Positions 1-5,708 of a stretch of 8,334 nt of DNA are shown here, piece after piece (position 1 is the first letter of the stretch; each line of letters opens with the position of its first letter). The DNA comes from Akkermansiaceae bacterium (lineage in GTDB: Bacteria; Verrucomicrobiota; Verrucomicrobiia; Verrucomicrobiales; Akkermansiaceae). Below the pieces are notes generated by a model that was not told the origin of the DNA, did not search any database, and saw nothing but the letters and a program-made list of their open reading frames with translations. The DNA lies in contig WTJZ01000116.1 of the NCBI GenBank assembly GCA_011524615.1, forward strand, positions 19,705 to 28,038, in the 5' to 3' direction. Position numbers and translations under genes: made by a program.

Positions 1-19
1 GAAAATAATGTCGACTGGC

Positions 20-367
20 TTAGTCCTTAACGATCTTACCGCCGATCCCGAGAATTGTTGCCTTCTGCTTCGCATCCTCCGCTTCTGCAATCTGCTCGTT
101 AGCAACATACATTTGGGAAAGCGCCGTCCAGGCTAACAGGTCGTTCGGTTGCAGTGTCGTCGCTTGTAGACCAGCACCGATGGCTTCCTTGTAGCGCTCT
201 AACTTCATCAGCACCATCCCGTATGCGTGCCAACCATCGAAGAAGTTAGGGTCGAGATCAACCACCTGCTTATAACAATCGGCAGCCTCCTCTAGGTTGC
301 CGATAGCTAAAGCGAGATTCCCCTCATCGAAGAGGTCATCTCGCTGTGTATTTAAGTCGTCAGACAC
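20..367 (-). CDS. Small TPR-repeat protein
   Basis: A 115-residue protein made almost entirely of tetratricopeptide repeats. Three consecutive 34-residue units can be read at about residues 9-42, 43-76 and 77-110. Each has the TPR pattern of small residues at positions 8 and 20 and a Pro near the end of the unit (LDPN, LQPN). TPR units form helical hairpins that bind other proteins, so the expected role is a scaffold or adaptor; no enzymatic motif is present. There is no signal peptide or membrane segment, so it is probably cytoplasmic. The start is a GTG at 365-367, 9 bases after the stop of the PpiD-like gene; no ATG lies upstream in frame before that stop. The tight spacing implies co-transcription. 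No Shine-Dalgarno sequence is visible. The partner is unknown. Confidence 0.85.
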   Translation of the reverse strand: MSDDLNTQRDDLFDEGNLALAIGNLEEAADCYKQVVDLDPNFFDGWHAYGMVLMKLERYKEAIGAGLQATTLQPNDLLAWTALSQMYVANEQIAEAEDAKQKATILGIGGKIVKD

Positions 368-376
368 GAACAGGAA

Positions 377-2008
377 TTAGAGTTTCTCGAATTCAGCGTT
401 GTCGAACTGATTACGGAACCAGTGCTCGAAGACAATCGTCTCAAGGAAGCTCGAACTGTTCTCAACTTGAGAATCGATTGAACTCTTGCTCTCCTCAGTT
501 TCCTCGTACACACGAGAGAGAGGGCGCAGAATAACAGCACGAGAGAGGCCTCTTGATTTATCATCTTGGATGATTGGCTCACTAAATTCGTTGAGTGGTA
601 CTTGTACTACTTCATTAAACAGCTCACGAGCAGCAGGCTCTCCCGTGATGGTCGACCCAAGTGTAATTTCATCACGCTTGTTATAGACTAGACCGAGTGA
701 CTTAGCCACCTGCGCGATCTCACCTTCGCCAGCCTTAGCGACGAGCTCATCACGAAGCTTAGCAACCTCTGCATCCAGAGAACCTGACGCTCTCTCGCTG
801 ACGAGATCTACTTCTGCTCTCGCTTGGGCATCTTCAAACGTCTTCGGCTCTGAAGGCTTCTTGTCTAGTACTTGTAACATGAGGAAGCGACCTTCTCCGA
901 TTGGGAGTACATCACTTACTGACGTCATTGAGTCTACCTCTGGAGTGAGTTGAAGCGCGTAATAAGCACCTGTTCCTTGTCCACCTGTCACCGGAATCTT
1001 CAGTTCGAACGGCGCCTTGTTTGCAGAAAAGAATTCTGTCTCCGTCACCTCTAGTCCTAGTTCCTCCGCAATGGTCTTGAAGCCTTTACCGTCTGCATCT
1101 TGCAGTTTCACAAAGAAGCTATCAATGAGGTCTCCCTGCTCGTTGATCAATGCATTCTTCTCCTCTTCAGGGAAGACGTAGGATAACGCTTCGATCTCTT
1201 CCTCAGTTTTACCCGCAGCACGAGCCTCAGCTTTCATTGCGGCCTTCTTCTGAGCTTCTACAGCAGTAACATTCGCATCAGCGACGACGAACTGTACTTT
1301 CACCTCTGGATCTGTGAGGTAGTTGAATTTCTTCTCTTCCCAGTAAGCTTTTACTTCTTCCTCAGTCACTTTGATATTCTCTTCGATCTTTGCGATAGAG
1401 AGAGAGAACTGCTCGTAGGTTGTCTTTTGAGCGAATACCTTCGCAGACTTACGCGTGACCTCCTCACTGATTTCATAGCCACTACCAATCACTTCCTGAA
1501 GCTTCTTCACTGCGAGCACTTCACCGATGAGTGTGTTAAAGTCCTGTACCCCTAAGCCGAGACGTTTCACTCGCTTCTCAATGAATTCAACATAACCAGC
1601 TTTATCGAAGTTCCCATCCGCATCAACGAAAAGTGTCTCCTGGATAAAGGTCTCTACCTGAGCCTCACTAGCAGCCAAGCCGTATTCTTCTGTCAATGAC
1701 TTCAGCATAAGACGCTTACCGAGATACGCTGTCGCGTCTGTATCGATGACATTATAGATGTATGGTGACAACTCTGTGAAGGCGCTGCTGTATCCTGCAC
1801 GTAACAAGTTCTGCAACATATTAGAGAAGTCAGCCCCTTGACGCTCGACCTCTGAATGTGTGTAGACACGTCCTTCGTATGACATTAACTTAGCTCCTGT
1901 ACCAACGCCATTACGACCAATTCCATCGACCATAAAGATGAGGCCAATGAATAGAACGATGAGCACGGCAAACGCGATTCCTGAGTATTTTCTGAAGTAT
2001 TCGATCAT
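377..2008 (-). CDS. PpiD/SurA-like membrane-anchored periplasmic chaperone
   Basis: A 543-residue protein with the architecture of PpiD/SurA-N family folding factors. It has a short cytoplasmic N-terminus (MIEYFRKYSG), one membrane helix at about residues 10-27, then a long periplasmic region rich in helix and charge. Residues about 40-200 match the SurA-N/PpiD chaperone lobe in layout: a conserved entry segment, then a helical part with 'VDADGNFDKAGYVEFI' resembling the PpiD 'F.vdGkFD...Y' motif. Near residues 230-240, 'YLTDPEVKVQF' matches the segment leading into the parvulin domain. I cannot find the usual parvulin signature (His-containing start, GGdLG), so isomerase activity is doubtful; E. 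coli PpiD also acts mainly as a chaperone. The frame is open upstream to a TTG at 2059 and an ATG at 2041. I prefer the ATG at 2006-2008 because it places the anchor at the very N-terminus. It is followed by the TPR gene. Confidence 0.8.
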   Translation of the reverse strand: MIEYFRKYSGIAFAVLIVLFIGLIFMVDGIGRNGVGTGAKLMSYEGRVYTHSEVERQGADFSNMLQNLLRAGYSSAFTELSPYIYNVIDTDATAYLGKRLMLKSLTEEYGLAASEAQVETFIQETLFVDADGNFDKAGYVEFIEKRVKRLGLGVQDFNTLIGEVLAVKKLQEVIGSGYEISEEVTRKSAKVFAQKTTYEQFSLSIAKIEENIKVTEEEVKAYWEEKKFNYLTDPEVKVQFVVADANVTAVEAQKKAAMKAEARAAGKTEEEIEALSYVFPEEEKNALINEQGDLIDSFFVKLQDADGKGFKTIAEELGLEVTETEFFSANKAPFELKIPVTGGQGTGAYYALQLTPEVDSMTSVSDVLPIGEGRFLMLQVLDKKPSEPKTFEDAQARAEVDLVSERASGSLDAEVAKLRDELVAKAGEGEIAQVAKSLGLVYNKRDEITLGSTITGEPAARELFNEVVQVPLNEFSEPIIQDDKSRGLSRAVILRPLSRVYEETEESKSSIDSQVENSSSFLETIVFEHWFRNQFDNAEFEKL

Positions 2009-2031
2009 GATCTGATACGTAAGTATCTCAT

Positions 2032-2059
2032 GTCGTAGCATTAATTGAGCAGGGTGCAA
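2032..2059 (-). promoter_or_regulatory. Candidate promoter for the PpiD-like/TPR unit
   Basis: Read on the minus strand, TTGCAC (2059-2054) is followed after 16 bases by TACGAC (2037-2032), which is preceded by TGC as an extended -10. The -35 is fair and the -10 is weak (3 of 6 to TATAAT). If it is used, transcription would begin near 2025, about 17 bases before the preferred ATG at 2008. That would rule out the upstream in-frame starts at 2041 and 2059. This is pattern matching only. Confidence 0.25.
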
Positions 2060-2211
2060 GCTTCTTCATCTATCTTTACCATTTTGCTACATTTCTACGC
2101 GATCCCACGCACCAACTCCAACATCCTGAATCCATAACCAAAAGAGACTCACCATTGAGCCTCAGCTCGTCTCACTCCCCCAGTGGCTCACTACTAACAG
2201 CACTCTGGAGA

Positions 2212-2230
2212 ATAGAGAAGATCTCTCTAT
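2212..2230. repeat. Perfect inverted repeat, possible operator
   Basis: ATAGAGA (2212-2218) and TCTCTAT (2224-2230) are exact reverse complements around the 5-base spacer AGATC. The right arm covers the first two bases of the alternative ATG at 2229. There is no T-run after it, so it does not look like a terminator. Its place between two divergent genes and upstream of a -10-like TATGAT would suit a dimeric regulator, but no regulator is identified. Confidence 0.35.
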
Positions 2231-2242
2231 GAATCACGTCAA

Positions 2243-2270
2243 TTATCCTCCTACATCACTTTTTTATGAT
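2243..2270 (+). promoter_or_regulatory. Candidate promoter for the first deacetylase
   Basis: TATGAT (2265-2270) is a good -10 match (5 of 6). The -35 at a 16-base spacing, TTATCC (2243-2248), is poor. Transcription would start near 2277, giving a leader of about 26 bases to the ATG at 2304. It would also place the ATG at 2229 outside the transcript, which supports the shorter protein. Confidence 0.3.
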
Positions 2271-2303
2271 TGCGACTTAGTAAGATGCAGGCATTCTGTC
2301 CTC

Positions 2304-3080
2304 ATGTTTTATCGTGCGCTCACTCTTTTGCTCCCGCTCCTCATGGCAGGAACGCTCCTAGCGGAGGAAGCTCTCTCACCGCCTACCTCACGACCAAACC
2401 CACACTACGAACCGCTACCGTTCGCCCCTAGCCTCCCAGATAAATTCTCTTGGAGCTCAGGCAAGACTGAGAAAAAACTCATCGCCCTCACCTTCGATGA
2501 TGGACCACACCCTCAGCACACCCCCGCTCTGCTCGATATTCTGAAGCAGTATAACGTCAAGGCAACCTTCTTCACAGTAGGAAAGAATGTCGACCGCTAT
2601 CCCGAGATCGCCGCGAGAATCATCGCAGAAGGGCATGAAATCGGTAACCACAGTTACTCCCACGGCGACCTCTCTAAGATGAGCGACTCAGAGATCCGTA
2701 CCGAACTAGACCGCAGCAAGGACGCGATTAGAAGAGCCACTGGCGTCGAGCCAAAGATTATGCGCCCTCCCTACGGAGGTCTCGCACTCTTCCCGTTCCA
2801 ACGGAGCTGGATCTACACGGAATATCAGTACCCGACGATCTTGTGGTCTGTAGATCCCTTTGATTGGCGCGATCGCAACTCTGCCCTCATTTCTCAGCGC
2901 CTCGTCGCAGGCGCTCATACGGGAGCGATCCTGCTCGCTCATGACATCCATGCTAGCACCATAGCCGCCATCCCAGATACGATCTACCAGCTCCAAAGTA
3001 AGGGCTACACCTTCACCACCGTCTCCCAGATGATCGCCCAAAAGAAGAATCAGAAGCCCAATAACGACAGCCAAGATTAA
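2304..3080 (+). CDS. Secreted NodB-type polysaccharide deacetylase
   Basis: A 258-residue carbohydrate esterase family 4 (NodB homology) protein, which removes N- or O-acetyl groups from a glycan such as peptidoglycan or chitin-like polymer. All five CE4 motifs are present in order: TFDDGP with catalytic and metal Asp65 and Asp66; HSYSH with metal ligands His116 and His120; RPPYG; DPFDW; and LLAHDIH with the final catalytic His. An N-terminal signal peptide (hydrophobic stretch LTLLLPLLMAG, probable cleavage after LLA near residue 20) sends it to the periplasm or outside. The frame is open back to an ATG at 2229. I chose the ATG at 2304 because the signal peptide then lies at the N-terminus and a -10-like element lies between the two. 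A paralogue follows after 137 bases. The exact substrate cannot be read from the sequence. Confidence 0.88.
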   Translation: MFYRALTLLLPLLMAGTLLAEEALSPPTSRPNPHYEPLPFAPSLPDKFSWSSGKTEKKLIALTFDDGPHPQHTPALLDILKQYNVKATFFTVGKNVDRYPEIAARIIAEGHEIGNHSYSHGDLSKMSDSEIRTELDRSKDAIRRATGVEPKIMRPPYGGLALFPFQRSWIYTEYQYPTILWSVDPFDWRDRNSALISQRLVAGAHTGAILLAHDIHASTIAAIPDTIYQLQSKGYTFTTVSQMIAQKKNQKPNNDSQD

Positions 3081-3179
3081 TCTACTCCACCGCCCCCAGG
3101 CGCTGTGAGAAATATTCATCTTCAGTGATAAGAAAACTGGTCTAAAAGAAAAATACCTGTGACTTCCCCTTTTTGAGGT

Positions 3180-3198
3180 TGATCTATATCTAAGATCA
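3180..3198. repeat. Inverted repeat upstream of the second deacetylase
   Basis: TGATCT (3180-3185) and AGATCA (3193-3198) are exact reverse complements with a 7-base AT-rich spacer, 20 bases before the ATG at 3218. The AT-rich centre (TATATC, TAAGAT) could hold a -10 element, but no well-spaced -35 is present. It may be an operator or a chance palindrome. Confidence 0.25.
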
Positions 3199-3217
3199 TA
3201 CACACATAGATACTCTC

Positions 3218-4024
3218 ATGAAAGCTACTGCCCTCTCATACCTCTTGCTCAGCGTTCTCGCCCTGTGCATCTCTAGCTGCTCTAACATCATGACATTAGG
3301 CGGCCTCTTTGCCCCACCAGAACCAGTAGTGCAGCCTACTCAACCACCTGTAGCCATTACTCCTACCAGAAGGCCACAGCTTACCCCATACGCACCAGCT
3401 CCTGGCACCAAGATCAAGTGGAACTCGGGTCGCTCTGACCAGCCTATCATCGCCCTTACCTTTGATGATGGACCACACCCGCAGAACACCCCTCGTCTCC
3501 TAGACATCCTTAACCGATACGGCGTCAAGGCCACCTTCTTCACCGTCGGACGTAATGTCGACATGTACCCACAGATCGTTCAGCGTATTATTGCTGAGGG
3601 TCACGAGATCGGCAACCACACCTACACTCACGGTAACCTCTCTAAGATGGGCGCCGCAGGTGTCCGCCAAGAACTCAACCGCGGGCGTGACGCGATCGCC
3701 CGAGCTGCGAACTACCAACCACGTGTCATGCGCCCTCCATACGGAGCACTCACTCCAGAGCAGCGTAATTGGATCTACTACGAATACGGCTACCCTACGA
3801 TCCTCTGGAATGTAGATCCATATGACTGGAGAGACCGCGTCCCTAGCACCGTCGCTAGCAGACTCGTCTCAGGAGCCCGCCCAGGTGGTATCCTCCTCGC
3901 GCATGACCTGCACAAGACCACGGTCGACGCGATCCCTAGCACTCTAGAGCAACTCCTCGCTCAGGGCTACCACTTCATCACCGTATCCGAGCTCATTGCT
4001 CGCAGCACCACGTCGACCCTCTAG
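3218..4024 (+). CDS. Lipoprotein NodB-type polysaccharide deacetylase
   Basis: A 268-residue paralogue of the preceding deacetylase. The N-terminus is a lipoprotein signal: Lys2, a hydrophobic core, and the lipobox ISSC with the lipidated Cys at residue 21. The following residue is Ser, not Asp, which by the E. coli rule would direct it to the outer membrane. Residues about 33-65 are a Pro-rich linker, followed by the CE4 domain with all motifs: TFDDGP (Asp83, Asp84), HTYTH (His134, His138), RPPYG, DPYDW and LLAHDLH. It should therefore be an active metal-dependent deacetylase tethered to a membrane, acting on a cell-wall or surface glycan. Compared with the upstream copy it is two residues shorter just after RPPYG. 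A strong terminator follows 38 bases after the stop. No Shine-Dalgarno sequence is seen before the ATG. Confidence 0.9.
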   Translation: MKATALSYLLLSVLALCISSCSNIMTLGGLFAPPEPVVQPTQPPVAITPTRRPQLTPYAPAPGTKIKWNSGRSDQPIIALTFDDGPHPQNTPRLLDILNRYGVKATFFTVGRNVDMYPQIVQRIIAEGHEIGNHTYTHGNLSKMGAAGVRQELNRGRDAIARAANYQPRVMRPPYGALTPEQRNWIYYEYGYPTILWNVDPYDWRDRVPSTVASRLVSGARPGGILLAHDLHKTTVDAIPSTLEQLLAQGYHFITVSELIARSTTSTL

Positions 4025-4062
4025 GTAGCTCTCTGACACAGAATAGTCTTTTTCCGATGACC

Positions 4063-4096
4063 ACACCTCCATTCTGCTAAGAATGGGGGTGTTTTT
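4063..4096 (+). terminator. Rho-independent terminator after the deacetylases
   Basis: A 13-bp stem pairs 4063-4075 with 4080-4092. It is perfect except for one T-G wobble and has a 4-base loop GCTA. A run of Ts follows (4092-4096). On the minus strand there is no T-run after the stem, so it works in the plus direction. It separates the deacetylase genes from the polyphosphate operon, so that operon needs its own promoter. Confidence 0.9.
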
Positions 4097-4131
4097 CGAC
4101 ACAGATGTCACGATTCTGAGCTCTATTCTCC

Positions 4132-4159
4132 TTGCGTGAGCCTTGATCCCAGCTACACT
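4132..4159 (+). promoter_or_regulatory. Weak promoter candidate for the ppx-like operon
   Basis: TTGCGT (4132-4137) and TACACT (4154-4159) are 16 bases apart and match the consensus moderately (4 of 6 for the -10). Transcription would start at about 4166-4167, exactly at an in-frame GTG (4167) of the ppx-like gene, giving a leaderless message. I see no better promoter between the terminator and 4143. This is low-confidence pattern matching. Confidence 0.2.
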
Positions 4160-5708
4160 TTTCAGTGTGAACCATGCTCCACATTATTCCGTTACCCTAC
4201 ACCTAGGGGCGAGTGCCTTTTCCCTTCTCGTTCTCGAGCATCATTCTGACGAGGATCTACAGCTAGAATACCTCGAACAACCGGTACCGATCGCACGAGA
4301 CATCTTCCGCCAGGGCAAGGTCAAGCGCAGCACCATCGAGCAATGTGTCGACATCTTACAATCCTTCCAAGACGCCATCGGAGACTTTGGCCTCACCAAA
4401 GACGACATCAAGGTATCTGTCGCCACCAACATCATCAAGGAGGCGAGTAACTACACCATCTTCCTCAACCGACTAGAGATCGCTAGTGGGGTCAAGTTCA
4501 CCGCCCTAGACAATGGAGCCATGACACAACTCATCCTGAAGAAGGTCAGGGACCATCACCAGGAAGTAGAGTTCTCAGAAGAGGGCAAGACCCTCGCCAT
4601 TCACGTCGGCCCAGGGAACACCAGAGCACTCCTCCTCAATGATGGCATGGTCGAGCGCTTCACCACCTATCGCTTAGGATCTCACCGCACAGCGGAGGCG
4701 CTCCATAATTCACAACTCTCCGGCGAGGAATACCTCCGCGTCATCAGAGCGCATTGTGAACCTCATATTAATGCGATCAAGTACGACTACCGCCGAGAGA
4801 ACATCAAGTACATGATCCTGATCGGTACCGAGATCCAGACCTCTGTCGCTCTCATTAATCCCGACCGCTCCTACTCTAGTGATCGTACAGCGTTTGCCGA
4901 CTTTCTCGCCGAAAGCTCTCTCATGAATGAGGAGGAGAGACTCTCGGAATACCATCTAGATTACCACTCCGAGGACGGATTCCTCCCTGCCCTACAGATC
5001 AATGCGACTCTGCTGAATCTCTTTGATATCCAACAGCACTGGATCCCGACCTCTGAATATGACCGAGGTCTGCTCATGGATCTCAGTTATACGCATAAGA
5101 ATAACCTCTCGCTAGACGAGGAGATTCTCCACGCCGCCCGCCTCCTGGCTAAGAAGTACGCGGCAGATCCCAATCATTACGAGCATGTTCTCTCCCAAGT
5201 CGAAACTCTCTTCCACCAAACCCAAGAGATTCATAACCTAAGCACGAAACAATTCAACCTGCTCAAGGTCGCCACCATCGTCCACGAGATCGGAGGCTAC
5301 ATCAGCCCTCGGATCCACCATAAGCATTCCTATCACCTCATTAAGCATAGTGAAATCTTCGGACTAGACGAACGTAATAGACAGATCATCGCGCTCGTCG
5401 CCAGATACCATAGACAGTCCCCGCCCAAAAATACACACAAGGAGTACATCGCACTCAGCCGAGAAGACCAACTCACGGTAAGTAAGCTCTCCGCCCTCCT
5501 TCGGGTTGCAGACTCACTAGATGCCTGCCAACAGCAAAACATCTTCCTCAAGAACGTCGTTCATGACAAGAATGGGCTCATCTTAGAAGTCACCGGTAGC
5601 CCAAATATCAATCTCGAGAGCCTCGCCCTATCCAATAAGGGGAACCTCTTTGAACAACTCTTCGGACTCACCCTCCAACTCCAACACATTTCCAATCTAT
5701 CCCTATGA
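4143..5708 (+). CDS. Ppx/GppA-like protein with altered active site and HD-like C-terminal half
   Basis: A 521-residue homologue of exopolyphosphatase/guanosine pentaphosphatase, close to E. coli Ppx in length. The N-terminal actin-like part (residues about 15-310) is recognisable but its active site is changed. The first phosphate loop, usually DLGSNSF, is HLGASAF (His20). The second, usually DIGGGSTE, is HVGPGNTR (His154). The segment that carries the catalytic Glu (usually GxEEA) reads LDNGAMTQLI at about residues 122-131, with no Glu. The C-terminal half keeps Ppx HD-like motifs: His348, VHEIG (His381-Glu382), HHKHSYHLI, ARYHR and LLRVADSLD. Normal polyphosphate hydrolysis by the N-terminal site is therefore unlikely; a regulatory or polyphosphate/nucleotide-binding role, or altered chemistry, is inferred. 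The start is TTG (4143) or GTG (4167); neither has a Shine-Dalgarno. Its TGA overlaps the ATG of ppk1, so the two are probably translationally coupled. Confidence 0.8.
   Translation: MIPATLFSVNHAPHYSVTLHLGASAFSLLVLEHHSDEDLQLEYLEQPVPIARDIFRQGKVKRSTIEQCVDILQSFQDAIGDFGLTKDDIKVSVATNIIKEASNYTIFLNRLEIASGVKFTALDNGAMTQLILKKVRDHHQEVEFSEEGKTLAIHVGPGNTRALLLNDGMVERFTTYRLGSHRTAEALHNSQLSGEEYLRVIRAHCEPHINAIKYDYRRENIKYMILIGTEIQTSVALINPDRSYSSDRTAFADFLAESSLMNEEERLSEYHLDYHSEDGFLPALQINATLLNLFDIQQHWIPTSEYDRGLLMDLSYTHKNNLSLDEEILHAARLLAKKYAADPNHYEHVLSQVETLFHQTQEIHNLSTKQFNLLKVATIVHEIGGYISPRIHHKHSYHLIKHSEIFGLDERNRQIIALVARYHRQSPPKNTHKEYIALSREDQLTVSKLSALLRVADSLDACQQQNIFLKNVVHDKNGLILEVTGSPNINLESLALSNKGNLFEQLFGLTLQLQHISNLSL

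Larger units (their letters stand above)
2009..2303. other. Divergent intergenic region
   Basis: About 295 bases separate the minus-strand PpiD-like unit from the plus-strand deacetylases. I see no convincing gene here. It contains weak promoter candidates for both directions (listed separately), a perfect 7-bp inverted repeat at 2212-2230, and a 6-bp inverted repeat TGAGCC/GGCTCA (2156-2161 and 2185-2190, 23-base spacer). An ATG at 2229 is in frame with the first deacetylase but would add 25 residues ahead of its signal peptide. Confidence 0.6.

Noticed and set aside
352..582. 76-codon minus-strand frame and the matching plus-strand frames around 346-686
   Set aside because: They lie in other frames of the PpiD-like gene and show no domain or start signal.
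2039..2059. Upstream starts (ATG 2041, TTG 2059) for the PpiD-like gene
   Set aside because: They add 11 or 17 residues before the membrane anchor, have no ribosome binding site at a useful distance in the ATG case, and overlap the only promoter-like pair.
3092..3103. Short hairpin CGCC-CCCA-GGCG after the first deacetylase, considered as a terminator
   Set aside because: The stem is only 4 bp and is not followed by a T-run, so I do not call it a terminator.
2706..3203. 165-codon minus-strand frame with a hydrophobic stretch resembling a membrane helix
   Set aside because: It is antisense to the end of a well-supported deacetylase gene and covers its downstream spacer. It resembles no known family, and its hydrophobic run comes from the complement of the deacetylase 3' end.
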